Positions 56,727 to 64,000 of a stretch of DNA of 64,000 nt are shown here, in pieces (position 1 is the stretch's first letter; each line of letters begins with the position of its first letter). Under the pieces are notes generated by a model. That model had not been told where the DNA came from. It did no database searches and saw only the letters and a program-made list of their open reading frames with translations. The stretch lies in contig CAWFMM010000004.1 of NCBI GenBank assembly GCA_963817035.1, positions 1,736,001-1,800,000 of the forward strand. Reading direction: 5' to 3'. The translations under genes and the position numbers were made by a program. The stretch is from AC-49 sp963817035 (GTDB lineage Bacteria; Actinomycetota; Thermoleophilia; Solirubrobacterales; Solirubrobacteraceae).

Positions 56727-59186
56727 TCAGCGCACGACGAGATTGACCAGGCGGCCGGGTACGACGACCTCCTTGACGACATCCTTGCCGTCGACGTGCA
56801 CGCGCACGTTGGGCGCGGCATGGGCCAACGCCTTGAGCTCATCGGGCGTCGCCTGCGCGGGTGCCTGGACGCGATCGCGGACCTTGCCGTTGACCTGGAA
56901 GACGATCTCGACGGTGTCGGAGGCCAGCAGCTCGTCGCGCGCAACCGGCCACGGCTGCTCCCAGACGCGCTCGCCGGTCAGCATGTCGTAGACCTCGGCG
57001 CCGGTGTGCGGGGCGAACGGGAACACGAGCGAGCCCGCGGTCGCCAGGGCGAAGCGCAGCGCCCCCGGCGAGGCCTCGCCATCCTGCACCGCGCGCGAGA
57101 TCGTGTTCGTCAGCTCCATCACCGCGGCGATCGCGGTGTTGAATGCGAAGCGGCCCGCCATGTCGTTGGTCACCTTGTCGATCGCCCAGTGCGCCTTGCG
57201 CAGCACGACCTCGTCGGCCCCGGTCGGCGTCGGCGGCTCCGGCTCCGGCTCGGTGGTCCGGGCGACCTCATCGGCCAGCCGCCACAGGCGAGCGAGGAAG
57301 CGGTGCACGCCCTCCAGCCCGGTGTCGGACCAGTCGGCGTCCTGGTCGGGCGGCCCGATGAACAGGATGTAGCAGCGTGCGGTGTCCGCGCCGTAGCGCT
57401 CGACGATCACCTGCGGCGAGACGACATTGCCCTTGGACTTGGACATCTTCGCCCCGTCCTTGGTGATCATCCCCTGCGTGAACAGCTTGGCGAACGGCTC
57501 CTGCACGTCGAGGTGACCGAGATCGGCGAGCACCTTGGTGAAGAAGCGCGCGTAGAGCAGGTGCAGGATCGCGTGTTCGACGCCGCCGATGTACTGGTCG
57601 ACGGCCATCCACTCGCGCAGGACGGCAGGGTCCCAGGCGGCTTGGTCGTTGTGCGGGTCGCAGTAGCGCAGGAAGTACCACGACGAGTCGACGAACGTGT
57701 CCATCGTGTCGGTCTCGCGCTTGGCCGGCCCGTCGCAGTTCGGGCAGGTCGTGTTGACCCAGTCCTCGGCCGCGGCGAGCGGGGACCGGCCTTTCGGCGC
57801 ATAGTTCTCGATCTCGGGCAGGACGACCGGTAGCTGATCGGCCGGCACTGGCACCAGACCGCACGCCGGGCAGTGGACGATCGGGATCGGGCAACCCCAG
57901 TAGCGCTGGCGCGAGATCAGCCAGTCACGCAGGCGGTAGTTGATCGAGGCGTGGCCCTTGCCCTCGTGGTCGAGCCACGAGACGATCTCGCTCAGCGCCT
58001 CGCGGTTGGGCTTACCGTCGAACTCCGCGCCGCAGTTGACGAGCGGCCCGTCGCCCGTGTACGGCGCCTCCTGGACGTCATCGCCGCCGGCGATGACCTC
58101 GCGGATCTCGAGGTCGAAGACCTTGGCGAAGGCGTGGTCGCGCCCGTCGTGGGCGGGAACGGCCATGATCGCGCCGGTCCCGTACTCGAGCAGCACGTAG
58201 TCGGCCACGAACATCGGGATCTGCTCGCCGCTGACCGGGTTGGTCACCGTCCGGCCGAGCGCGACGCCGGTCTTCGGCTTGTCGGCGTCGCCGCGATCCT
58301 GGGCGCTCTCGTTCAGCGCGTGGTTGACGTAGTCGCGCACCGCCTGTTCGTTACCGGTGCCGGCGGCCAGGCGCTCGATGTCGGGGTGCTCGGGGGCCAT
58401 GACGAAGAACGTCGCCCCGAACAGCGTGTCGGGTCGCGTCGTGAAGACGGGGTAGTCGATGCTGAGGTCCTCGCAGCGGAACAGGACCTCGGCGCCCTCG
58501 CTGCGACCGATCCAGTTGCGCTGCATCGTCTTGACGTTCTCGGGCCACTCGATCGTGTCGAGGTCGTCGAGCAGGCGATCGGCGTAGTCGGTGATCCGAA
58601 AGAACCACTGCTCGAGCTGGCGCACCTCTACTTCGGCGCCGCAGCGCTCGCAATGGCCATCGACGACCTGCTCGTTGGCGAGCACGGTCTGGTCGTTGGG
58701 GCACCACTTGACCGCCGCCTCCTTGCGGTAGGCCAGCCCGCGGTTGAAGAGCTCGAGGAAGATCCACTGCGTCCAGCGGTAGTACTCGGGCTCGTGAGTC
58801 GCGAGCTCGCGCGACCAGTCGATCGAGATCCCCCACTCGCGAAACTGCTTGCGAAACTGGTCGATCGCCTCCTGCGTCGACTCACGCGGGGGGCGGCCGG
58901 TGGCGATCGCGTGGTTCTCGGCCGGCAGGCCGAACGAGTCGTAGCCCATCGGGTTGAGCACCCGGCGACCGGTGCGGCGGTGGAAGTGCGCGACCGCGTC
59001 ACCAACCGAATAGACCTTCAGATGGCCGATGTGCGGCTCGCCGCTGGGGTACGGCAGCATGACGAGCACGTAGGACTTGTCGTGCTGCGCATCGGGCCGG
59101 TTGGCGACCTCCCAGGTGTGCTCGTCGGCCCACACCTGTTGCCAGCGCGGCTCGATCTGTCTGGGGTCATAGTGACGTTCGGACAC
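56727..59186 (-). CDS. leuS: Leucyl-tRNA synthetase
   Basis: Charges tRNA-Leu. The 819-residue protein has the HIGH motif (PHIGHLKVYSVGD), zinc cysteines (CPNDQTV...CERCGAE), the CP1 editing domain (TTRPDTLFGATF and the catalytic-pocket Asp region), and KMSKSKGN. The start is GTG 59186 with TATTGT 7 nt upstream. Confidence 0.97.
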   Translation of the reverse strand: MSERHYDPRQIEPRWQQVWADEHTWEVANRPDAQHDKSYVLVMLPYPSGEPHIGHLKVYSVGDAVAHFHRRTGRRVLNPMGYDSFGLPAENHAIATGRPPRESTQEAIDQFRKQFREWGISIDWSRELATHEPEYYRWTQWIFLELFNRGLAYRKEAAVKWCPNDQTVLANEQVVDGHCERCGAEVEVRQLEQWFFRITDYADRLLDDLDTIEWPENVKTMQRNWIGRSEGAEVLFRCEDLSIDYPVFTTRPDTLFGATFFVMAPEHPDIERLAAGTGNEQAVRDYVNHALNESAQDRGDADKPKTGVALGRTVTNPVSGEQIPMFVADYVLLEYGTGAIMAVPAHDGRDHAFAKVFDLEIREVIAGGDDVQEAPYTGDGPLVNCGAEFDGKPNREALSEIVSWLDHEGKGHASINYRLRDWLISRQRYWGCPIPIVHCPACGLVPVPADQLPVVLPEIENYAPKGRSPLAAAEDWVNTTCPNCDGPAKRETDTMDTFVDSSWYFLRYCDPHNDQAAWDPAVLREWMAVDQYIGGVEHAILHLLYARFFTKVLADLGHLDVQEPFAKLFTQGMITKDGAKMSKSKGNVVSPQVIVERYGADTARCYILFIGPPDQDADWSDTGLEGVHRFLARLWRLADEVARTTEPEPEPPTPTGADEVVLRKAHWAIDKVTNDMAGRFAFNTAIAAVMELTNTISRAVQDGEASPGALRFALATAGSLVFPFAPHTGAEVYDMLTGERVWEQPWPVARDELLASDTVEIVFQVNGKVRDRVQAPAQATPDELKALAHAAPNVRVHVDGKDVVKEVVVPGRLVNLVVR

Positions 59187-59193
59187 ACATCGA

Positions 59194-59257
59194 ACAATAG
59201 AGTCCGCGCCCCGATGGGCCGATTCTTGCGTGGCCCCCGCCCCAGCCTTCGTACCAT
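59194..59257. promoter_or_regulatory. Divergent -10 elements for leuS and the coiled-coil gene
   Basis: The minus-strand TATTGT (59199-59194) is 7 nt before leuS GTG; the plus-strand TACCAT (59252-59257) is 9 nt before ATG 59267. No T-box leader is present before leuS. Confidence 0.5.
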
Positions 59258-59266
59258 CAACGGTGC

Positions 59267-59962
59267 ATGGACCCCGCTGCGCGGCCAGATTCGAACATCC
59301 AGATCGCCGCCGATCACGTCGGCGCGATCGTCGACGCGGCTGAGCGCGCGGCCGACGACATGCTCAAGCAGGCCGAGGCGCGCTCAAAGGAGCGTATCGC
59401 CGAGGCCGATCGCGCGTCGGCCAATCGCGTCGAGGCGGCCGAGGCCGAGGCGCGCGAGATCGTCGAGGACGCCCATCGCGACGCGGCGGCGCTGAAGGCC
59501 GAGGCGCGCACCGTCGTCCAGGAGGTCCACGACAAGGCCGCCCAGGACCGCGCCGACGCCGAGGCGTTCAGCGAGGCGACGACCGCGCAGTCGCTCGCCG
59601 AGGCCGAGGCGATGCGAGCAGAGGCCGACGCCTACGCGGTCGACGTTCGCGCCAAGGCCAAGGAGGACGCGCGCGAGGTCCTGCGCCAGGCCCACGGCGT
59701 CGCCGGCGATGTGATGGACGAGGGCACCCAGCTGTCGTCCGAGCTCGGCCAGCTCTCGGACTCCCTGCGCCGCAACGCCGAGCGCCTGCTCAGCGACATC
59801 CGTGTCGCGCACGCGCGCCTGACCGCAGAGCTCGACCAGGCTCGCCCGGCCGGAACGCCGGAGATCCGCGACAAGCGCCCGCCGGTCGAGGTCACGCTGA
59901 CCAGCGGCCCGGACCCGGTGCCGTCGTCGCTCGACGTGCCCGAGTTCATCCCCCCGCCGTAG
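59267..59962 (+). CDS. Ala/Glu-rich coiled-coil protein
   Basis: A 231-residue protein that is almost all coiled coil from about residue 15 to 190 (heptads such as ADDMLKQAEARSKERIAEAD), with a proline-rich tail ending FIPPP. No signal peptide is seen. The Ala/Glu heptads resemble the coiled coil of DivIVA-like cell-shape proteins, but there is no DivIVA head domain, so the role is unknown. TACCAT lies 9 nt before the ATG. Confidence 0.65.
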   Translation: MDPAARPDSNIQIAADHVGAIVDAAERAADDMLKQAEARSKERIAEADRASANRVEAAEAEAREIVEDAHRDAAALKAEARTVVQEVHDKAAQDRADAEAFSEATTAQSLAEAEAMRAEADAYAVDVRAKAKEDAREVLRQAHGVAGDVMDEGTQLSSELGQLSDSLRRNAERLLSDIRVAHARLTAELDQARPAGTPEIRDKRPPVEVTLTSGPDPVPSSLDVPEFIPPP

Positions 59963-60008
59963 ATCGTTCGGGTCCGTCCGATATATACGAACCAGTGTTC
60001 GCATCGTG

Positions 60009-60533
60009 ATGGACCGCACACCCAGCCAGAAGGGCGCGATCGCTGAAGCGGAGATCAACGCGGCGGCCGTTCGGCTGCACTTCGGCGTCCTCCTTCCGAC
60101 CACCGAGGGTCATCGGTACGACCTCGTGCTCGATGACGGCACTCGACTGTGGCGCGTGCAGTGCAAGTGGGCACGCCGGCACGGAGATGTGATCGTCGTG
60201 CGAATCCGCACATCCCGGCTGACCCCCTCGGGATACGTCAGGACCGACTACACGGCCGACGAAGTCGACGCGGTCGGGGTCTACTGTCCTGATGTCGATC
60301 GCTGCTATCTGATCCCGATCGCCGATGTCGCCGATCGATCTGGGGTTCACCTCAGATTGGGGCCGGCACGAAACAACCAGGCCTCTGGGGTAAAATGGGC
60401 CGCGCAGTACGAGTTCGGGGCCATAGCTCAGCTGGGAGAGCGCCGCCATGGCATGGCGGAGGTCGAGGGTTCGAGCCCCTCTGGCTCCACTACAGAACAG
60501 GCCGCCCCACCGGGCGGCCTGTTCGCGTTGTAG
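60009..60533 (+). CDS. PD-(D/E)XK endonuclease-like protein whose frame runs through a tRNA gene
   Basis: About residues 1-135 form a PD-(D/E)XK nuclease of the group I intron-associated kind: acidic residue in HRYDLVLDDG and the Q-x-K motif in WRVQCKWARR. No stop occurs before tRNA-Ala; the frame continues through the whole tRNA (translated as IAQLGERRHGMAEVEGSSPS, a known signature of translated tRNA) and its terminator to a TAG at 60533. The real protein may end there or the mRNA may be cut at the tRNA 5' end. No intron interrupts the tRNA. ATG 60009 or GTG 60006 could be the start; no -10 of the local pattern is seen. Confidence 0.65.
   Translation: MDRTPSQKGAIAEAEINAAAVRLHFGVLLPTTEGHRYDLVLDDGTRLWRVQCKWARRHGDVIVVRIRTSRLTPSGYVRTDYTADEVDAVGVYCPDVDRCYLIPIADVADRSGVHLRLGPARNNQASGVKWAAQYEFGAIAQLGERRHGMAEVEGSSPSGSTTEQAAPPGGLFAL
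60391..60396 (+). promoter_or_regulatory. -10 TAAAAT of tRNA-Ala
   Basis: TAAAAT lies 20 nt before the tRNA 5' end, inside the endonuclease frame, giving a short tRNA leader. No convincing -35 box is seen. Confidence 0.4.
60417..60489 (+). tRNA. tRNA-Ala (anticodon GGC)
   Basis: A 73-nt cloverleaf. The acceptor GGGGCCA pairs with TGGCTCC (one G-T pair); D arm GCTC...GAGC; anticodon stem CCGCC/GGCGG with loop ATGGCAT and anticodon GGC; T arm GAGGG-TTCGAGC-CCCTC. The discriminator base is A and CCA is not encoded. The GGC anticodon reads GCC and GCU alanine codons. Confidence 0.95.
60495..60524 (+). terminator. Terminator hairpin of tRNA-Ala
   Basis: A perfect 13-bp stem (60495-60507 with 60512-60524) with a CACC loop follows the tRNA by 5 nt. 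It is self-complementary, so it may also serve the convergent rsfS operon, which ends at 60535. Confidence 0.75.
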
Positions 60534-60534
60534 C

Positions 60535-60918
60535 TCAGCCCGGCGCCACGCCGGCGGCGGCGGGCGGGCCGGCGAGGACGAGGTCGACCCGCGGGACGTC
60601 GCCCCACAGCGACTCGAGGCGGTAGTGGCCGCGGACGTCGGGCGTGAAGATGTGCACGACGACGTCGAGGTAGTCCATCAGCACCCAGCGCGCCTCTCCG
60701 AGGCCCTCGACGCGCTTGGGCAGCAGGCCGTGCTCGCGCTTGAGCCCGACGTTTATCCCGTCGTGGATCGCCTTGGCTTGGCGGTCGCTGCCGCCCGAGC
60801 AGATGACGAAGTAGTCGGTGTAGCCCGCCACGCCGCGCAGGTCGAGCGCGACGATGTCGATCGCCTTCTTGTCGTCGGCGTAGCCGGCGATCGCCTGGAC
60901 CATCTCTTCGGGCGTCAT
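60535..60918 (-). CDS. rsfS: Ribosome silencing factor RsfS
   Basis: Binds L14 and blocks subunit joining under starvation. The 127-residue protein has AIDIVALDLRGVAGYTDYFVI, SDRQAKAIHDGI, and the C-terminal WVLMDYLDVVVHIFTPDVR signature (in part). ATG overlaps the nadD stop by 4 nt. Confidence 0.94.
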   Translation of the reverse strand: MTPEEMVQAIAGYADDKKAIDIVALDLRGVAGYTDYFVICSGGSDRQAKAIHDGINVGLKREHGLLPKRVEGLGEARWVLMDYLDVVVHIFTPDVRGHYRLESLWGDVPRVDLVLAGPPAAAGVAPG

Positions 60919-61544
60919 CGGTAGAGGTTCCCCTCCTCGATCGCCACGCGAACCCCGTCGGGTACGAGATGGCGGATCGGCCGGCCCTGGGCGACGCGGC
61001 GGCGGATGTCGGTGGATGAGATGTCGAGTCGTGGCATGGCGAAGAAGTCCAGGTGCGATGCGGCCCCGCGCAGTGCGCGCAGGCGCTGGAGAATGTCATC
61101 ACGGCGCACACCCTCGCGTTCGGCGACCGCGACGCGTGCGAGGTCGAAGATTCCCTCGGGATCACGCCACGCCGCCAGCCCGTGGGCGATGTCGGCGCCG
61201 ACGATCAGGGTCAAGCGGTCGTGAGGGCGTTGCTCGTGCAGTTCACGCAGGGTATCGACCGTGTACGACGGGCCGCCCCGGTCGACTTCGAGCGAACAGA
61301 CCTCGAAGCGCGGATCGCCGGCCACAGCGGCGCGGCAGAGCTCGAGGCGAGCCGTCGGCCCGGGGTCGGACTCCATGTCCTTGTGCGGCGGCTCGCTGAC
61401 CGGCATGACGAGGATACGATCGAGCCCGAGCTGCGACGCCGCCTCCTGGCCACAGACGAGATGGGCGGCGTGCGGCGGGTTGAACGTCCCGCCGAGGATC
61501 CCGACGTGATCAACCCGGGAGACGAGCTCGACGACGTTAGCCAC
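60915..61544 (-). CDS. nadD: Nicotinate-nucleotide adenylyltransferase
   Basis: NAD synthesis step forming nicotinate adenine dinucleotide. The 209-residue protein has the nucleotidyltransferase motif GGTFNPPHAAHL, PPHK and the C-terminal ISSTDIRRR. The first usable start in frame is GTG 61544, which overlaps the proA stop by 8 nt and leaves a slightly long N-terminus; the longer frame is proA shadow. Confidence 0.93.
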   Translation of the reverse strand: MANVVELVSRVDHVGILGGTFNPPHAAHLVCGQEAASQLGLDRILVMPVSEPPHKDMESDPGPTARLELCRAAVAGDPRFEVCSLEVDRGGPSYTVDTLRELHEQRPHDRLTLIVGADIAHGLAAWRDPEGIFDLARVAVAEREGVRRDDILQRLRALRGAASHLDFFAMPRLDISSTDIRRRVAQGRPIRHLVPDGVRVAIEEGNLYR

Positions 61545-62814
61545 GGACGTGGCCGTCTCCGACCACCAGGTACTTCGTCGTGCACAGCTCGCGCAGACCG
61601 ATCGGCCCGCGTGCGTGCAGCTTCTGGGTCGAGTTGCCGATCTCGGCCCCCATGCCGAACTCACCCCCATCGGTAAAGCGCGTCGACGCGTTGACGTAGA
61701 CGCACGCCGCGTCGACCGACCGCTGGAACGTCCGCGCGGCCGTCTGATCGGCGGTCACGATCGCCTCCGAATGGCCGCTCCCGTGCGTGCCGATGTGCTC
61801 GATCGCCTCGCCGACCGAGTCGACGACGCCGACCGCGAGCACGAGCTCCAGGTACTCGGTGTCCCAGTCGTCGTCGGTCGCGTCGAGCACGACACCGGCG
61901 AGCTCTTCGCCGGCCAACGCGCGCGCCCGCGCATCGAGGCGCAGCTCGACGCCCGCCGCGCGCAGCTCGCCGAGGACAGCGGGCAGGAACGCCGGCGCCG
62001 CGTCGGCATGGACGAGCAGTGTCTCGGCGGCGTTGCACACGCCGGGGCGCTGCGTCTTGGCGTTGATGACGATCGCCCGGGCCATGGCCAGATCGGCCGA
62101 CGCATCGACGTAGACGTGACAGTTCCCCGCCGCGGCGTAGATCACCGGAACCGTGGCGACCCCCTGGAGCGCGGCTTTCAGCCCCTCTCCCCCGCGCGGG
62201 ATGATCAGATCGACGACGCCCGCCTGCGTGGCGAGCTCGGCCAGCTCCTCGCGCCCACCGCCGGCGACGAGCGAGATCGCGCCGGACGGGAGCCCCGCGC
62301 CGACCGCCGCCGTCGCGGCAACCTCGGCCAGCACCGCATTGGAGTGCACCGCGCTCGACGACCCGCGCAGCACGATCGCGTTGCCCGACTTCACACACAG
62401 GGCCGCGGCGTCGATCGTCACGTTGGGGCGCGCCTCATAGACCACGGCGATGACGCCGAGCGGGACCTGGATCTTCGTCACGTCAAGCCCGTTGGGCAGC
62501 CGTCCACCGTCGATCACCTCACCGACGGGGTCGGCCAGCGCGGCGACGGCGCGGACACCGGCGGCCATGGCGCCCACGCGGCGCTCGTCGAGCGCCAGGC
62601 GATCCATCAGCGCCGACGAAAGTCCACTTTCGCGCCCAGCCTGCAGATCGAGCTCGTTGGCGGCGAGGATCTCGCGCGTCCGCTGCTCGAGCGCCTCGGC
62701 GATCGCTGCCAGAGCGGCGTCCTTGGTCTGGGTGTCGAGCGTCGCCAGCGTCGCCGCGGCGGCACGGGCCGCCCGGCAGGTCTCGCTGATCGTGCTCGTG
62801 GCGGTCGCGGCCAT
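61537..62814 (-). CDS. proA: Gamma-glutamyl phosphate reductase
   Basis: Second step of proline synthesis. The 425-residue aldehyde dehydrogenase-fold protein has VPLGVIAVVYEARPNVT, the glycine-rich LRGSSSAVHSN region and the catalytic cysteine in KTQRPGVCNAAET. ATG 62814 has TACCCT 8 nt upstream, giving proA its own start despite lying in the proB operon. Confidence 0.96.
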   Translation of the reverse strand: MAATATSTISETCRAARAAAATLATLDTQTKDAALAAIAEALEQRTREILAANELDLQAGRESGLSSALMDRLALDERRVGAMAAGVRAVAALADPVGEVIDGGRLPNGLDVTKIQVPLGVIAVVYEARPNVTIDAAALCVKSGNAIVLRGSSSAVHSNAVLAEVAATAAVGAGLPSGAISLVAGGGREELAELATQAGVVDLIIPRGGEGLKAALQGVATVPVIYAAAGNCHVYVDASADLAMARAIVINAKTQRPGVCNAAETLLVHADAAPAFLPAVLGELRAAGVELRLDARARALAGEELAGVVLDATDDDWDTEYLELVLAVGVVDSVGEAIEHIGTHGSGHSEAIVTADQTAARTFQRSVDAACVYVNASTRFTDGGEFGMGAEIGNSTQKLHARGPIGLRELCTTKYLVVGDGHVRG

Positions 62815-62822
62815 GACCGCAA

Positions 62823-62828
62823 AGGGTA
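62823..62828 (-). promoter_or_regulatory. -10 TACCCT of proA
   Basis: TACCCT lies 8 nt before ATG 62814, in the 19-nt gap after the hypothetical gene. Confidence 0.45.
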
Positions 62829-62833
62829 CGGAC

Positions 62834-63232
62834 TCAGCGCTGGTGCTTGGCGGCGACACGCGCCGCGACCGCCACCACAAAGTCCTCGCGCGTCAGCTGC
62901 GGCGGCGGCGGATGCGACCAGAACCCGAGCCTCCGCGCCCCGTCGAGCGCCGCGTTGTAGCCCGCGACCAGCGCGTCCTCGTCCTCGTACCACTCGATCC
63001 GCGGCGCCATCGCGCCGAGCAGCGTCACGACCGAGTACCCGACGCGCTCGCCCGACCGGCCCATCCCGGCGAGCACACGGCGGCCGCCGACGGTCGTCGT
63101 CGTGCGCGGCCGGCGCACGAGCAGCGGCGACTCGATGACCTCGCGAAACGCGAACGTACCGTCGACCTCGGGATGCAGCCCGCGCCCGGTGTCGGGCAGC
63201 GTGTCGAAGCGCTGGAGCATCGCCTCGGTCAT
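62834..63232 (-). CDS. Hypothetical protein between proB and proA, 132 residues
   Basis: Not recognised. A soluble alpha/beta-looking protein with FAFREVIESPLLVRRPRTTT, an ERVGYSVVTLLG strand and a proline run before LTREDFVVAVAARVAAKHQR. No signal peptide or metal motif. ATG 63232 overlaps the proB stop by 4 nt (ATGA), so it is translationally coupled to proB and possibly linked to proline synthesis or its control. Confidence 0.65.
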   Translation of the reverse strand: MTEAMLQRFDTLPDTGRGLHPEVDGTFAFREVIESPLLVRRPRTTTTVGGRRVLAGMGRSGERVGYSVVTLLGAMAPRIEWYEDEDALVAGYNAALDGARRLGFWSHPPPPQLTREDFVVAVAARVAAKHQR

Positions 63233-64000
63233 GCCAGCACGAAGTAGTCGCGGTGGACCGCCTCGTCGGTCGCCCGCGGCAGCACCGCGCGCACCGATTC
63301 GCTCTTCAGGCCCTTCACGCTGCGAAGCTCCCCCGCGCTGTAGTTGCTGATTCCCTTGCCGATCACGACCGGCCCCTCGCTGACCTCGACGGCGTCGCCG
63401 GCGTCGAACTCGCCCTGCACGTCGACGACGCCGACCGGCAGCAGCGACGTCCCGCCGTCGCGCAGCGCCCGCGCCGCGCCCGCGTCGACCACGAGCGTCC
63501 CGTGCGACGGCTTGGCGTACTTGAGCCACAGCTTGAAGCTCGAATAGCGCTGCTCACGCGCCGGGAACCGCGTCCCCTCCCGCTCACCCTTCAGCACCGC
63601 GGCGAGCGCCTCGCGACGCAGGCCGCTGCAGATCGTCGCCGGGATCCCCGCTGCGGTCGCCATCTCCGCCGCGACGACCTTCGACCGCATTCCGCCCGAG
63701 CCGAGCGGCGATGTCGTGTGCCCAATCTCCAGCGCGTCGTAGTCGGTGATCTCGTCGACGAGCGTCGCCTGCGGGTCGATGCGCGGGTCCGCGGTGTAAA
63801 CGCCGTCGGTGCTCGTGAGCAGCACGAGCTCGTCAGCGCCGATCAGGATCGCAACCTGCGCGGCGAGGAAGTCGTTGTCGCCGAACGTGATCTCCTCGGT
63901 CGCGGTCGTGTCGTTCTCGTTGACGACCGGGACGACGCGCCAGTCGAGCAGCCGCCGCAGCGTGTGGCGCGCGTTGAGGTACTGCGCGCGGGCGCTCATG
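63229..64000 (-). CDS. proB: Glutamate 5-kinase, 3' part (5' end outside window)
   Basis: First step of proline synthesis. The visible 256 residues cover the second half of the kinase domain (VPVVNENDTTATEEITFGDND, in part; LLTSTDGVYTADPR; GSGGMRSKVVAAEMA) and the C-terminal PUA domain (LVVDAGAARALRDGGTSLLP, SNYSAGELRSVKG). The ATG at 63999 is internal: the amino acid kinase N-terminus (GSS phosphate loop) is missing and must lie beyond 64000. Confidence 0.93.
   Translation of the reverse strand, partial: MSARAQYLNARHTLRRLLDWRVVPVVNENDTTATEEITFGDNDFLAAQVAILIGADELVLLTSTDGVYTADPRIDPQATLVDEITDYDALEIGHTTSPLGSGGMRSKVVAAEMATAAGIPATICSGLRREALAAVLKGEREGTRFPAREQRYSSFKLWLKYAKPSHGTLVVDAGAARALRDGGTSLLPVGVVDVQGEFDAGDAVEVSEGPVVIGKGISNYSAGELRSVKGLKSESVRAVLPRATDEAVHRDYFVLA

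Overview
The window is GC-rich throughout and gene-dense, with GTG and TTG starts common. The gene content and order (uvrA; uvrB; rpsA-coaE; polA; a split trp set with hisI/hisE joined to trpE; era-ybeY-phoH-yqeY; prmA-dnaJ-hrcA; lepA; murJ/rpsT; holA-comEC-comEA-leuS; rsfS-nadD-proA-proB) suggest a chromosomal core segment of a high-GC actinobacterium. A member of the Thermoleophilia (Solirubrobacterales-like) is the best guess. That placement is inference from content and style. I see no rRNA, insertion sequence, prophage or CRISPR array.

Layout. 0-15 kb: end of an unknown Ser/Gly/Asp-rich protein, uvrA, a methyltransferase, a DivIVA-like protein, a MutY-type glycosylase, a GNAT, uvrB, a secreted protein, then rpsA-coaE-lytic transglycosylase, a flavin oxidoreductase and a small secreted zinc protease. 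15-22 kb: polA, an ACT-domain malic enzyme, a TIGR01777-type epimerase, a Leu/Ile/Val-type binding lipoprotein and an unlisted 54-residue membrane protein. 22-32 kb: tryptophan synthesis in two reverse-strand operons (trpF-trpB-trpA-DUF1835 and hisI-hisE-trpE-trpG-trpD-trpC), with an HtrA protease, a monooxygenase-fold protein and two VOC proteins. 33-38 kb: a PAS-GGDEF-EAL protein and era/ybeY/phoH/yqeY. 38-46 kb: NADH dehydrogenase II, an MFS exporter with a divergent ArsR regulator, prmA-dnaJ-hrcA, a two-subunit MaoC dehydratase and an SDR. 46-56 kb: a small tyrosine phosphatase coupled to a benzoylformate decarboxylase-like enzyme, lepA, murJ, rpsT, holA, comEC and comEA. 56-64 kb: leuS, a coiled-coil protein, a PD-(D/E)XK endonuclease whose frame runs through a tRNA-Ala(GGC) gene, rsfS, nadD, proA, an unknown protein and the 3' part of proB.

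Expression style. Inside operons genes overlap by ATGA, GTGA or TTGA, which implies translational coupling. Most operon-leading genes carry a TANNNT hexamer only 6-12 nt before the start codon and no Shine-Dalgarno, which points to leaderless or near-leaderless mRNAs. A minority (secreted protein, zinc protease, HtrA, MFS, monooxygenase, hadB, trpE/trpG) have a clear Shine-Dalgarno instead. This pattern helped choose many starts here, including trpF, hisI, polA, murJ, yqeY and leuS.

The points most worth a second look are the endonuclease/tRNA-Ala arrangement, hisI without a stop codon beside an out-of-frame hisE, non-standard start codons for coaE (CTG) and a zinc protease (ATT), and three intergenic regions with strong potential secondary structure (15.3 kb, 27.7 kb, 32.7-33.1 kb). 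I found no clearly new multi-gene system.
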